A DNA stretch of 64,000 nucleotides from Halothece sp. PCC 7418 (GCF_000317635.1 NC_019779.1:3658001-3722000); one strand, 5' to 3'. Shown: positions 36,200 to 45,151, numbered from the stretch's first letter. Notes: a model not told the origin generated them from the letters alone. Made by a program: numbers and translations.

Positions 36200-37933
36200 T
36201 CATTTTTTCTTTGCTTTTTTTGCTGCTTTACGTTCTTTTTCTTTTTGTTTTTGTTTCTCCTGTTTGGCTTTTCGTTTGGCTTCGGCTTGTGCTTTTTCTT
36301 CCGCTAAACGAACCGCTTCGGCTGCTTCTTCTTTCTTCTGGAGATAATAGTGATAGTCGCCATTATAAACCACTAATTCCCCTTCGCTAATTTCGACAAT
36401 TTTTGTCGCTACTTTTGAAATAAAATAGCGATCATGAGACACAATTAAAGCCGAACCATCATAATTTTGCAATGCCGATTCAATCGTTTCTTTGGCGGGA
36501 ATATCTAAGTGATTGGTTGGCTCATCTAGAATTAATAAATTAACGGGTTGTAAGAGCATTTTTGCAAGGGCGAGTCTTGCTTTTTCTCCTCCGCTAAGGG
36601 TTGCTACTTTTTTCTTGACGGTATCGCCACTAAATAAGAACTTACCCAGTAACGCTCGGATTTCTTCATATTTCCAATCAGGAACGGCTTTGTGAATGGT
36701 TTCTTCAACGGTTAAGGTGAGATCGAGGGCTTCGGCTTGGTTTTGCTCAAAATAACCTGGAATAACGTTATGTTTTCCCAGTTCAACTGTTCCTTCAGTT
36801 GGGGTTTCTAAGCCCATAATTAGACGGAGAATGGTTGATTTTCCTGAGCCATTGGGCCCTAAAAAGGCAACGCGATCGCCGCGCTCCACTAATAAATTTG
36901 CTCCCAGAAATAAAATCTGATCGTCAAAGCTATGGGTTAAATCTTCAATTTTAACCACTTCTTGACCACTGCGAGGGGCGGTGGGAAAGCGAAACTTCAG
37001 TGTTTTTACATTAGCGTCTGGTGCGTCAATTTCTTCGATTTTTTCCAGTTGCTTTTCCCGACTTTTAGCTTGGGTGCTGCGAGTCGCACTGGCGCGAAAT
37101 CGCTCGACAAATTGTTCTTGTTTGGCAATTTCTTTTTGTTGTCGTTCATAAGCACTCATTTGTGCTTGTCGGTTAAATTCTTTTTGTTCGAGATAACTGG
37201 AATAATTCCCTAAATAAGTGGTAGAAACGCCACGTTCGGTCTCAACAATTTGGGTACAAAGGCGGTCTAAAAATTCGCGATCGTGAGAAACAATCACCAT
37301 CGGTGTTGTTAAGTTTTTGAGATATTTTTCGAGCCATTCAATGGTTTCTAAATCCAGATGGTTGGTCGGTTCGTCTAAGAGGAGAACATCGGGTTCTTGT
37401 AACATTACTTTACCCAGACAAATTCGCATTTGCCAACCGCCACTAAAGCTAGTGACAGCGCGATCGCCGTCTTCAGGGGTAAACCCTAATTCAGGTAATA
37501 AACAACTAATTTTTGTATCTAATTGATACCCGTCATGGGCTTCAAATTCTTGTTGATACCGATCGAGCTTGCGAATTAATTTATCTAATTCCTCTGGATC
37601 GGCATTTTCCATATCTTTCTGCACTTTTTCCAGATTTTTATGAACAGCATTGGCTTGTTCAAACACCCGCCAGAGTTCTTGTCTCACCGTTAATGTTGGA
37701 TCAATATCAAATTCTTGACTTAAACAACTAATTTTCAAGGCTGCGGGTCGAATAATTTCTCCTGTTGTCGGTTCGGTTTCCCCCATAATCATCTTCAGTT
37801 GGGTGGTTTTTCCCGCACCATTGACCCCAACGAGTCCAAGACGTTCTCCGGCTTTGACCTCCCAGTTAACATCTTTCAGGACTTCTCCAGTGGGATAAGT
37901 TTTACTAATTTTTTCGAGTCTGAGAATTGACAT
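36200..37933 (-). CDS. ABC-F family ATPase
   Basis: Soluble double-ATPase ABC-F protein acting on ribosomes (EttA/Uup/YdiF-like group). 577 residues. Two Walker A motifs are GVNGAGKTT (near 38) and GPNGSGKST (near 355), with signatures SGGWQMR and SGGEKARLAL and two LLLDEPTNHLD/LILDEPTNHLD Walker B motifs. There are no membrane segments. The interdomain linker (about 245-305) is charged and helical. The last 40 residues are Lys/Ala/Glu-rich (KAQAEAKRKAKQEKQKQKEK), a likely RNA-binding coiled coil as in Uup-like proteins. Confidence 0.92.
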   Translation of the reverse strand: MSILRLEKISKTYPTGEVLKDVNWEVKAGERLGLVGVNGAGKTTQLKMIMGETEPTTGEIIRPAALKISCLSQEFDIDPTLTVRQELWRVFEQANAVHKNLEKVQKDMENADPEELDKLIRKLDRYQQEFEAHDGYQLDTKISCLLPELGFTPEDGDRAVTSFSGGWQMRICLGKVMLQEPDVLLLDEPTNHLDLETIEWLEKYLKNLTTPMVIVSHDREFLDRLCTQIVETERGVSTTYLGNYSSYLEQKEFNRQAQMSAYERQQKEIAKQEQFVERFRASATRSTQAKSREKQLEKIEEIDAPDANVKTLKFRFPTAPRSGQEVVKIEDLTHSFDDQILFLGANLLVERGDRVAFLGPNGSGKSTILRLIMGLETPTEGTVELGKHNVIPGYFEQNQAEALDLTLTVEETIHKAVPDWKYEEIRALLGKFLFSGDTVKKKVATLSGGEKARLALAKMLLQPVNLLILDEPTNHLDIPAKETIESALQNYDGSALIVSHDRYFISKVATKIVEISEGELVVYNGDYHYYLQKKEEAAEAVRLAEEKAQAEAKRKAKQEKQKQKEKERKAAKKAKKK

Positions 37934-38164
37934 TGTTTAGACGATGCTGCTGATTGAACATTGATTCACTCTCTATCCTATCTGCTGTTCTTGCAGAAAA
38001 ACTGATTAATTCAAGCTGAACATCCCTTGAATAAGCATCTAACTTGCAACCCTAGAATTTAATGATGGTAAAAATCTATTTGATGGCAACCTGCTTTTTG
38101 GAAGGGTCATTTATCTGTTATTAATGGTCTTGGTAAATTGGCTAATTAAAATCATTGCTAACCC

Positions 38165-39574
38165 CTAACCAAGCATTAAAAGCTGAGGTTTAATGAGCAT
38201 AATCAAGCCAAATAAAAGCATAAAGACACCAGAAAATAATTTCAGGATTCGTCCTTGGTCTTCACTTAAACGAGAGGATTGGAAAGAATAAATAAAACTC
38301 AGTAAAATTGCTAACAGTGGCAAAATATAAATGAGAGCATATAATGCTGTCCAAATCGTGTAACAGAATCCAACATTTGTTGTACAATGATTGACTAAGG
38401 TTGTCATGTAAACAACAGGGAGAATTGCGGTGCAGCCAAGTTCAATAATATTGACAAAAATGGCGAGTAAAATTGTTGCCCCTAAAGCCAACCAAAATTG
38501 CTTAGATTCAACTTTAGCCCGATTCAATTGTCTGGCAATTCCTCCTGCTTTTTTGGTAATCGTTAACTGTTGTTTTTCTGAGAGGGAAAGAGAAACCGAT
38601 TGCTTAAAAAAGAAATAGTCTTTGATATTAATAATACCTGTAGTTGTGATGATCGCGCCTAAAATAATGAGGGCAATTTGACCATATTTTTCTAAAAAGA
38701 ATGACCCCACTAAAACCATCGCCATAATAAAGCCAAAGTACATGACAGCAGAGGTCAAAATAAAGGTTGAACCGACAATGGTCATATCCGTTTTACTCTT
38801 AGTATAAGTGAGGAGAGAAAGGAGGATAATTAGAACCGTAAAAGCACACGGATTAAACCCATCTGCAAACGCGATCGCGCTGACAAATAAAGGAAACGGT
38901 AGTCCCTCTGCTAAGTTTTGAACCACAGCATCTGGCGTTAACACGATAAAGGAAAAAAGACTTAATAAGGTAATCGCTAATAAGCCACCAATCCAATAGC
39001 GTTGATGCTGTGCTGTCGATAATCTTCCTTTCACCAGTGGATAGCTAATCGCATATAAAAGCGGTAAAAAGAAGACAGACCAGGGTAAAGATGATTCTGA
39101 TTTTTGTTGTTCTACATTCTCTGTCTGATCAGGGGTATTCAGAGGCGCGTTTAGTTCTTCTTCAATCGCCTTGATCATTTGATTTTTATAACCTAAATAG
39201 GCTTGATAACTCGGATTATATTCTAGTTCTCCTTGGGCTTTGGTATAGCCAACAAAGGTTTTATCGCCAATGACTGTGCGCGGAACACCCGTTGCTTGAA
39301 TGTTATTTTCTTCTAAATAATTGCGCCAAACTTCAGGTTGTTCACTGACTTCAACTCGGTTAACACTCACTCCTTCATTATTTTCTTCAATATAATTGAG
39401 GAGGGGTTTTTGTTCTGCACAGTGAGGACAAGTTTTGCTATAGTAAAAATCAACAGTAACCGTTTCCTGTTCAGCGATAACAGAGGTTTGACTAGAGAAA
39501 AGAAGAGTGAGAATAATTGTCAATGACAGCAGCAGCGATCGCGCAATTAATTTTAAAAGTTTCATCGGTTTCAA
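38165..39574 (-). CDS. thioredoxin-like domain fused to DsbD/CcdA-type membrane domain
   Basis: 469 residues. A signal sequence or anchor (about 8-33) precedes an extracytoplasmic thioredoxin-like domain with active site CPHC (near residue 50) and cis-proline in TGVPRTVIG. A spacer helix then leads to an integral membrane domain of about seven helices. Membrane cysteines sit in GFNPCAFTVLIILLS and IELGCTAILPVVY, the positions used by DsbD/CcdA for thiol relay. An additional CTTNVGFC pair lies in the next loop. This suggests one polypeptide carrying electrons across the membrane to a periplasmic or lumenal CPHC domain; the client is unknown. Its start overlaps the lipoprotein gene by 4 bases. 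Confidence 0.88.
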   Translation of the reverse strand: MKPMKLLKLIARSLLLSLTIILTLLFSSQTSVIAEQETVTVDFYYSKTCPHCAEQKPLLNYIEENNEGVSVNRVEVSEQPEVWRNYLEENNIQATGVPRTVIGDKTFVGYTKAQGELEYNPSYQAYLGYKNQMIKAIEEELNAPLNTPDQTENVEQQKSESSLPWSVFFLPLLYAISYPLVKGRLSTAQHQRYWIGGLLAITLLSLFSFIVLTPDAVVQNLAEGLPFPLFVSAIAFADGFNPCAFTVLIILLSLLTYTKSKTDMTIVGSTFILTSAVMYFGFIMAMVLVGSFFLEKYGQIALIILGAIITTTGIINIKDYFFFKQSVSLSLSEKQQLTITKKAGGIARQLNRAKVESKQFWLALGATILLAIFVNIIELGCTAILPVVYMTTLVNHCTTNVGFCYTIWTALYALIYILPLLAILLSFIYSFQSSRLSEDQGRILKLFSGVFMLLFGLIMLIKPQLLMLG

Positions 39575-39930
39575 TCCATAAAAGTGACACTAAATCTTAA
39601 ATTTCCGTCAGTGACAGAACGAGGTTGATAGCGAATCATAGCACGATGATCGCGCCAATTTTCTCGCCATTGAAACTTCACATTTCCTGCAACGACTTGT
39701 GTTTTATAAACCTTTCCATCTAATACTAAAGCAATCCTCGCTTCACCATCAATATACCCTTTTCCCATAATCAACAAGCCATAAGTGGGTTTAGCAACCC
39801 GCCGTTTTCTGAGGAGAAGTTGCTGGTTTTCAGTCGGATCAGAAAGTTGATGAAGTTGTGTTCTTGTCGTACAACTGGATAAGGATAAGAGTAAAAATAG
39901 AGAAATCGTTAATCTCAAGTAATTTATCAT
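39571..39930 (-). CDS. small lipoprotein of unknown function
   Basis: 119 residues. The lipoprotein signal LRLTISLFLLLSLSSC places a lipidated cysteine near residue 19. The mature part is basic in its first third and beta-rich afterwards (YGLLIMGKGYIDGEARIALVLDGKVYKTQV). No recognised family. The stop overlaps the start of the thioredoxin-DsbD fusion gene (4 bases, coupled translation), so a role in the same thiol or envelope process is likely but not demonstrated. Confidence 0.78.
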   Translation of the reverse strand: MINYLRLTISLFLLLSLSSCTTRTQLHQLSDPTENQQLLLRKRRVAKPTYGLLIMGKGYIDGEARIALVLDGKVYKTQVVAGNVKFQWRENWRDHRAMIRYQPRSVTDGNLRFSVTFMD

Positions 39931-40052
39931 ATCGAAATTTCATCTATTTTCGATCAGTTCAATTACAGAACTGAATGGGAGTAGAAAATGTTGAGTTTCA
40001 TTCTTATTCTACCCAATAGAAAGATTGGAATTATCTGTGCAAGCCGTCACCG

Positions 40053-40100
40053 ATCGCGCTCTCATTATTTTTATCTCGTCAAAGTCTGCGTATCCGAGAC
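40053..40100. repeat. direct repeat, copy 1 of 2
   Basis: CGATCGCGCTCTCATTATTT and AGTCTGCGTATCC recur at 41513-41566 with few differences. The repeats flank the xisI-xisH and VapBC-like genes. Confidence 0.75.
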
Positions 40101-40136
40101 CAGTGACCAGTGACATTCGTTAGGATCAATCCCCTT

Positions 40137-40189
40137 GTTTTAGATAGTCGTCTGGAGATAAGTCAGTCGATTGGGGAGAAGTAAGCATT
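40137..40189 (-). pseudogene. 5' remnant of a Uma2-family gene
   Basis: Read on the minus strand from ATG 40188, it gives MLTSPQSTDLSPDDYLK, nearly the same as the start of the intact Uma2 gene at 42210 (MVTSPQSTYLSPEDYLN). It then ends without continuation. The spacer toward xisI (GTCTTTAGACC, TTAATTTTTTCACGC) is also shared with 42213-42238, so this is a truncated duplicate. Confidence 0.75.
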
Positions 40190-40227
40190 GTCTTTAGACC
40201 TGATTAGACCTTAATTTTTTCACGCTT

Positions 40228-40569
40228 TCACGCGATCGCGCAGTCAGTAAACTTACGATGTTCAGGAGAATAAAAAGCTAACACAATCTCCTCTTTAGCA
40301 ATCCCTTCTCTGATTAATTCATTTGCAATTCCTTCTTCTGTCCAATCTTCCTCAATGTAAATTTTATTATTTTTAAGACGAACATAAACCGACATAGCAT
40401 TGACTTTTTCTCCATTTTTCCAACCAATATTTAACCAAATATAGTGACCTCGTTCATCATCAAAAATCAATACTTCATCGACATCAGGGTCAGAGACTGG
40501 TAAGAAAATTTTATGATATTCCGTTAAGATTTTCTTGATGATTGTTTGGTAATGATTTAATTGATCCAT
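40228..40569 (-). CDS. xisI: XisI family protein
   Basis: Family named for a factor controlling excision of the Anabaena fdxN element. 113 residues: MDQLNHYQTIIKKILTEY, then the conserved FDDERGHYIWLNIGW and IYIEEDWTEEGIANEL, and the C-terminal VLAFYSPEHRKFTDCAIA. It is intact and full length. The gene overlaps xisH by 13 bases. XisH/XisI pairs are common in cyanobacteria that do not have the fdxN element, so an excision role cannot be assumed. The 3' end of this gene is duplicated as fragments at 41609 and 42239. Confidence 0.92.
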   Translation of the reverse strand: MDQLNHYQTIIKKILTEYHKIFLPVSDPDVDEVLIFDDERGHYIWLNIGWKNGEKVNAMSVYVRLKNNKIYIEEDWTEEGIANELIREGIAKEEIVLAFYSPEHRKFTDCAIA

Positions 40570-40973
40570 TGTCTAACTTCGTCTGTATTTAAATCAACAA
40601 CTAATAATAAAACTTGATAAGTTTTCAAAATCAACTGAATCGCAATTTGTTGAAAAAATTGATCGTAAATATCTTGATTGACCGCTAAATAAATTTTATA
40701 ATCAGCGTGCGTCTGCTCAATAAAAGTTCTATAAATTAGGTATTGACCCAAAGCCGTTTGGAATTCCCGCATTGGAGAACGACCAACAAAACTCTTGACC
40801 TCAATCACAACTTTTTGCTCTTCTTTTGTTGCAGCGATCGCCTTTTCTCCAGCAAGATCAGCCAGTAGCCTAACCTCTTTATATTGAATTGGATAAGGGT
40901 CAGCAACAATGTCCCAACCATCTTTGATTAGAGCGTTTTTAACCGCATCATGAATCCTATCTTTAGCTGACAT
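40557..40973 (-). CDS. xisH: XisH family protein
   Basis: 138 residues starting MSAKDRIHDAVKNALIKDGW, typical of XisH. The core has LLADLAGEKAIAATKEEQKVVIEVKSFVG, a PD-(D/E)XK-like arrangement (Asp...Glu-x-Lys), then FQTALGQYLIYRTFI. A nuclease-like fold is plausible for the family. Translationally coupled to xisI downstream. Confidence 0.93.
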   Translation of the reverse strand: MSAKDRIHDAVKNALIKDGWDIVADPYPIQYKEVRLLADLAGEKAIAATKEEQKVVIEVKSFVGRSPMREFQTALGQYLIYRTFIEQTHADYKIYLAVNQDIYDQFFQQIAIQLILKTYQVLLLVVDLNTDEVRQWIN

Positions 40974-41048
40974 ATTTTAATTTTACTATATTATAACGAA
41001 ACTCCTCCGCTAAACTAGAGTTGAGAGTAGTAATTCACTCAATTAACC

Positions 41049-41282
41049 ATGAGTCAAAAATTAGAAGCAATCTTTGATGGTACAAGTCTTCAACCTATGA
41101 TTCCCTTAACCTTAAAGCCAGGAACACGAGTCCGTATTATCGTTGAGAGTGTAGAATCTAGCACAGAAGATCAACCGAAAACTTTTCTGCAAACTGCTAA
41201 ATCTCTGAATCTAGAAGGGAATCCAGATTGGTCGGAAAATCTTGATAAATATTTATATTCACAAGATACTGAATCAGAATGA
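41049..41282 (+). CDS. antitoxin-like protein of a type II (VapB-like) pair
   Basis: 77 residues. The N-terminus MSQKLEAIFDGTSLQPMIPLTLKPGTRVRIIVE is the DUF104/AF2212-type antitoxin pattern (a beta-strand DNA-binding start with a GTxVRIxV motif). The C-terminal half with SLNLEGNPDWSENLDKYLY is the usual toxin-binding tail. The stop overlaps the next start (ATGA), but the partner PIN toxin gene is broken (41279-41512). An intact antitoxin without a working toxin is a common end state. Confidence 0.82.
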   Translation: MSQKLEAIFDGTSLQPMIPLTLKPGTRVRIIVESVESSTEDQPKTFLQTAKSLNLEGNPDWSENLDKYLYSQDTESE

Positions 41283-41512
41283 TTGAAGTTTTTCTTGACA
41301 CTTCTTTTGCCATTGCTTTGTCTTCAGTGAGCGATAAAAATCATCTTAAAGCTGTTCAAATTGCTAACCAACTTGAAAAAAATCAAACTCGCTTAGTCAC
41401 TACTCAAGCAATCCTATTAGAAATCGGGAATGCACTTTCTAAAAAAAATATCGGTTAGCAGCAATTCAACTCCTTGAATCTATTGAGAGCTTTATTAATC
41501 TCTAATTGAACG
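41279..41512 (+). pseudogene. PIN-domain (VapC-like) toxin, frameshifted and truncated
   Basis: The open frame gives 59 residues: IEVFLDTSFAIALSSVSDKN (PIN strand 1 with the first metal Asp), then TTQAILLEIGNALSKKNIG and a TAG stop at 41456-41458. In another frame the DNA continues RLAAIQLLESIESFINL and then stops. One extra A in the A8 run at 41441-41448 would join the two as ALSKKKYRLAAIQLLESIES. Even so the gene ends about 60 residues early and lacks the C-terminal PIN acidic residues. So the toxin is dead by truncation, whether or not the A8 run is correct. Confidence 0.8.
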
Positions 41513-41566
41513 CGATCGCGCTCTCATTATTTTTCTCTCATCAAAGTCTGCGTATCCCAGACTTAA
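41513..41566. repeat. direct repeat, copy 2 of 2
   Basis: Matches 40053-40100 (GATCGCGCTCTCATTATTTT then CAAAGTCTGCGTATCCCAGAC) and directly abuts the truncated end of the PIN gene, so it marks the breakpoint. Confidence 0.75.
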
Positions 41567-41608
41567 TCGCACTGTTTTATGAGATTTCAAAAAATTGTTA
41601 GGCTATTT

Positions 41609-41651
41609 ACGCGATCGCGCAGTCAGTAAACTTGCGATGTTCAGGAGAAGT
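41609..41651 (-). pseudogene. 3' remnant of xisI
   Basis: Minus-strand reading gives SPEHRKFTDCAIA and a stop, the last 13 codons of xisI at 40228. The DNA is almost identical. The intact Uma2 frame runs directly into it and uses TGA of TTCTCCTGA (41641) as its stop, placing the recombination junction near 41650. Confidence 0.75.
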
Positions 41652-42210
41652 TAACATCTTCATAAGTGGTACTGACGCTGATTTGAGAATTGATTGTTTG
41701 TAAGTTCAGAGATTCATCATCAGACCGATAAAATTTGAGTAACCAATTTCCTTCTGAGGTACGCTGAAAATAATCGATGCGCTTTTGTTTGGTGCTAATC
41801 AGTAAATATTCTTTTAAAGTTTCTATTGTCTGGTAATCTATAAATTTATCCCCACGATCAAACGCTTCTGTGGAGTCTGATAAAACTTCAACAATCAAGC
41901 AAGGAAACTGTTTATAAAGTGATGTGTCTCGATCATTTGGGTTACAGGTAACTAAAATATCAGGATAATAAAATCGCTTAAGAGACGGAATTTGTAGTTT
42001 CATATCTGATAAATACACCCGACATTGTGAACCACGTAGCTGACTTTTTAAGGCACTAGCTACATTCAGCGCGATCGTCACATGAGTATCAGTTGCACCT
42101 GCCATCGGATAAATTTTACCATTAATATATTCATGTTTGACTTGACTTTTTTCTTCTTGGTTTAGATAGTCTTCTGGAGATAGGTAAGTCGATTGAGGAG
42201 AAGTAACCAT
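41641..42210 (-). CDS. Uma2 family (PD-(D/E)XK nuclease-like) protein
   Basis: 189 residues, DUF820/Uma2 family, which is greatly expanded in cyanobacteria and has a restriction-endonuclease-like fold. The motifs present are SPEDYLNQEE, HEYINGKIYPMAGAT, FYYPDILVTC (Asp) and CLIVEVLSDSTEAFDRGDKFIDYQTI (Glu-x-Leu). The last residues (VNFS) come from fusion into an xisI remnant, so the original C-terminus may have been slightly longer. Function unknown. Confidence 0.88.
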   Translation of the reverse strand: MVTSPQSTYLSPEDYLNQEEKSQVKHEYINGKIYPMAGATDTHVTIALNVASALKSQLRGSQCRVYLSDMKLQIPSLKRFYYPDILVTCNPNDRDTSLYKQFPCLIVEVLSDSTEAFDRGDKFIDYQTIETLKEYLLISTKQKRIDYFQRTSEGNWLLKFYRSDDESLNLQTINSQISVSTTYEDVNFS

Positions 42211-42238
42211 TGTCTTTAGACCTTAATTTTTTCACGCG

Positions 42239-42281
42239 ATCGCGCTTTTCAGTAAACTTACGATGTTCAGGAGAATAAAAT
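42239..42281 (-). pseudogene. 3' remnant of xisI (second)
   Basis: Minus-strand reading gives FYSPEHRKFTEKRDR. The first ten codons match the xisI C-terminus before a divergent HIP1-containing end. It lies just upstream of the intact Uma2 gene, in the same arrangement as xisI followed by the Uma2 remnant at 40137-40290. Confidence 0.7.
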
Positions 42282-42332
42282 GTTAAAACATATAGCAGTT
42301 CTAAATCTTATGTAACAAGTTGATTAACCGTT

Positions 42333-42360
42333 CCCCCCTTTCAAAGGGGGGTTAGGGGGG
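42333..42360 (-). terminator. C-rich repeat hairpin at the acnB 3' end
   Basis: CCCCCCTTT and AAAGGGGGG form a 9-bp stem just after the acnB stop codon. It is another copy of the window's C-rich repeat and may act as a 3' stabiliser or terminator. There is no T run. Confidence 0.4.
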
Positions 42361-42361
42361 A

Positions 42362-44968
42362 TTACTTAGCACCTGTTGGCATTCCTAAAATGTCCTCAAT
42401 TTTGGGCATTTCTTCTAACGGAATCACGCGACCTTCTTCCTCAAAATTCTCAATTTGATCAAAGTTGAGATAACGATATAAATCATCAGCAAAGGGATTA
42501 ATTTTCTCCTGCACGATCGCGAGATATTCATCCACAGTGGGAATATAACCCAACAACGCACAAACCGCAGCTAACTCCGCAGAACCGAGATAAACTCGCG
42601 CACCTTTCCCCATGCGATTATTAAAATTACGAGTCGAGGTAGAAAAGACTGTTGCTTCATCTTCTACTCGCGCTTGGTTTCCCATACACAGGGAACAACC
42701 AGGCATTTCTGTCCGTGCGCCAGCAGCAGCAAAAACGCCATAAACCCCTTCTTCGCGGAGTTGTTTCTCATCCATGCGAGTCGGCGGACAAATCCAGAGG
42801 CGAACTTTTGCAGTTCCTGCATTTTCTAAAATCTTCGCAGCAGCGCGATAGTGACCAATATTAGTCATGCAAGACCCGATGAAGACCTCATCAATTTTAT
42901 CGCCCGCACATTCTGACATTAACTTCACATTATCTGGGTCATTCGGTGCAGCGACAATGGGTTCTTTAATCTCGTTTAAGTTGACTTCAACCGTGTCCAC
43001 ATATTCCGCATCATCATCCGCTTCTAATAACTCTGGGTTATCCAGCCATTCCTGCATTTTTGCAGCGCGACGTAACAGCGTGCGGGAGTCTTGATAGCCT
43101 CGCGCGACCATGTTTTTAATTAGGGCAATGTTAGAGTTGAGATACTCTGCAATGGTTTCTTTCCCTAACTTAATCGTACAGCCAGAACAAGAGCGTTCAG
43201 CAGTGGCATCCGTTAACTCAAACGCCTGTTCAACTTTCAAGTCGGGTAAACCTTCCATCTCCATGATGCGACCCGAGAAGACGTTTTCTTTGACTTCAGT
43301 TCCGACGGTTAACTTTCCTTGCTGCATGGCGACATAAGGAATGGCGTTAACGATATCACGAAGGGTTACACCAGGCTGTAATTCGCCAGTAAAGCGCACT
43401 AAAACTGATTCTGGCATATCTAGAGGCATTGCACCCAATGCAGCAGCAAACGCCACTAAACCCGACCCTGCGGGGAAGGAAATACCAAGAGGGAAACGGG
43501 TATGAGAATCACCGCCAGTTCCCACAGTATCAGGGAGTAACATTCGGTTTAACCAAGAGTGGATAATACCGTCACCAGGTTTTAAGGAAACGCCACCTCT
43601 GTCTGCGAAGAAGTCGGGGAGTTGTTGATGGGTTTTCACGTCAACGGGTTTGGGATAGGCTGCGGTATGACAGAAACTTTGTAAGACAAAATCAGCATTA
43701 AACCCAAGACAAGCCAACTCTTTTAACTCATCGCGAGTCATGGGTCCTGTGGTATCTTGAGAACCAACGGTGGTCATAATGGGTTCACAGGATGTTCCTG
43801 GACGAATCCCGTCAACGCCACAAGCCCGTCCCACTATTTTTTGGGCGAGAGTAAAGCCTTTATTATTTTCTGCGGGAACTTCGGGACGAGTGAACAGAGA
43901 GGTCACTTCTAAGCCTAATGCTTCTCGGGTTTTATCGGTTAAAGCCCGTCCAATCATTAGTGGAATGCGTCCACCGGCGCGGACTTCATCTAGGATGGTG
44001 TTGGGTTTGGCGGTGAAGGTGGTTAAGGTTTCTCCTGCTTCGTTGGTGATTTTTCCTTCGTAGGGATAGATGGTGATGACATCGCCTGTGTTCATCTGGG
44101 TGACATCGCACTCGATGGGAAATGCACCAGAATCTTCTGCGGTATTGAAGAAAATAGGAGCAATTTTCCCGCCGAGAATGTAGCCACCAGCGCGTTTGTT
44201 GGGAACATTAGGAATATCATCTCCGATGTGCCACAACAGGGAGTTAATCGCGGATTTTCTCGATGATCCTGTTCCGACAACATCCCCGACGTAAGCAACG
44301 GGTAAGCCTTTTGCTTTCAGTTGCGCCAGTTGTTCTAAGCCTTCTGGCATCCGCGACTCTAGCATGGCGAGGGCATGAAGGGGAATATCGGGGCGTGTTG
44401 TGGCGTGAGGCGCTGGAGATAGATCATCGGTGTTGGTTTCTCCAGGGACTTTAAAGATGGTAACTTGGATTTGTTCGGGGACTTCTGGCTTGTTGGTAAA
44501 CCAAGTTCCTTCCGCCCACTCATCAATCACTTGTTTCGCATATTGATTGTCTTGGGCGAGTTCAAAAACATCGTTAAACGCATCAAACGCGAGAATGGTT
44601 CGACTCAAGGCTGTGGCTGCTTTTTGCGCGAGGTTGCTATCAGAGGATTTGAGAAATTCAATCAGAGATTGCACATTATAACCACCGACCATGGTTCCGA
44701 GGAGTTCCACGGCTTCTTCTGCGGTAATCAGGGGACAGTTGACTTCTCCTTTCCCAACGGCGGTGAGAAACCCTGCTTTGACATAAGCTGCTTCATCAAC
44801 ACCAGGAGGAACGCGATCGCGCAAAAGATATAATAACTCTTCTTCTGTTCCTTCTGGAGGCTGTTTTAATAATTCACATAACTCAGAGGTTTGTTCGGCG
44901 TTGAGGGGGAGGGGAGGAATCCCTTGTTTGGCTCTTTCTGCTGCGTGTTGCCGATACGTTTCTAACAT
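42362..44968 (-). CDS. acnB: aconitate hydratase B
   Basis: TCA-cycle enzyme isomerising citrate and isocitrate. 868 residues, full length for AcnB. An N-terminal HEAT-like domain (about 1-160) is followed by the swivel domain ([15 protein letters not shown]) and the catalytic core. Iron-sulfur ligands are the cysteine in [14 protein letters not shown] and the pair in [30 protein letters not shown] and [11 protein letters not shown] are also typical. The stop codon lies in a C-rich repeat. Confidence 0.97.
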   Translation of the reverse strand: MLETYRQHAAERAKQGIPPLPLNAEQTSELCELLKQPPEGTEEELLYLLRDRVPPGVDEAAYVKAGFLTAVGKGEVNCPLITAEEAVELLGTMVGGYNVQSLIEFLKSSDSNLAQKAATALSRTILAFDAFNDVFELAQDNQYAKQVIDEWAEGTWFTNKPEVPEQIQVTIFKVPGETNTDDLSPAPHATTRPDIPLHALAMLESRMPEGLEQLAQLKAKGLPVAYVGDVVGTGSSRKSAINSLLWHIGDDIPNVPNKRAGGYILGGKIAPIFFNTAEDSGAFPIECDVTQMNTGDVITIYPYEGKITNEAGETLTTFTAKPNTILDEVRAGGRIPLMIGRALTDKTREALGLEVTSLFTRPEVPAENNKGFTLAQKIVGRACGVDGIRPGTSCEPIMTTVGSQDTTGPMTRDELKELACLGFNADFVLQSFCHTAAYPKPVDVKTHQQLPDFFADRGGVSLKPGDGIIHSWLNRMLLPDTVGTGGDSHTRFPLGISFPAGSGLVAFAAALGAMPLDMPESVLVRFTGELQPGVTLRDIVNAIPYVAMQQGKLTVGTEVKENVFSGRIMEMEGLPDLKVEQAFELTDATAERSCSGCTIKLGKETIAEYLNSNIALIKNMVARGYQDSRTLLRRAAKMQEWLDNPELLEADDDAEYVDTVEVNLNEIKEPIVAAPNDPDNVKLMSECAGDKIDEVFIGSCMTNIGHYRAAAKILENAGTAKVRLWICPPTRMDEKQLREEGVYGVFAAAGARTEMPGCSLCMGNQARVEDEATVFSTSTRNFNNRMGKGARVYLGSAELAAVCALLGYIPTVDEYLAIVQEKINPFADDLYRYLNFDQIENFEEEGRVIPLEEMPKIEDILGMPTGAK

Positions 44969-45092
44969 TTTATCGTGAGTTCTCCTATCGTGTATCTATG
45001 CTATTTCACCGATCATAGTCTTCTAAGATCATTGTAATGGTAGCAACAGAAGCATTCGATAACGATCAAAATCTAGCACTCCGACAGATGAA

Positions 45093-45120
45093 ACCGTCCT
45101 CCACTTGGCTCAAGGACGGT
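45093..45120 (-). terminator. hairpin after the secretion gene cluster
   Basis: ACCGTCCT and AGGACGGT form an 8-bp stem with a 12-base loop, about 30 bases past the stop of the repeat protein at 45152. A T run is not obvious, so termination is a guess. Confidence 0.45.
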
Positions 45121-45151
45121 GAAACCTACTAGCTAAGGTTTAAAGCCTGTT

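Larger units (their letters stand above)
39931..40227. other. intergenic stretch with duplicated fragments
   Basis: No intact gene. 40053-40100 is repeated at 41513-41566, 40102-40114 has ACCAGTGACCAGTG, and 40137-40189 is the 5' end of a lost Uma2 gene. Confidence 0.6.

Noticed and set aside
40228..42285. A prophage or integrative element marked by xisH/xisI
   Set aside because: No integrase, phage structural gene or attachment-site pair was found; XisH/XisI pairs are common in cyanobacterial chromosomes.
45060..45151. IS200/IS605-type right end near the AGGACGGTGAAACC hairpin
   Set aside because: No TnpA or TnpB coding sequence or matching left end is nearby, so only a hairpin is reported.
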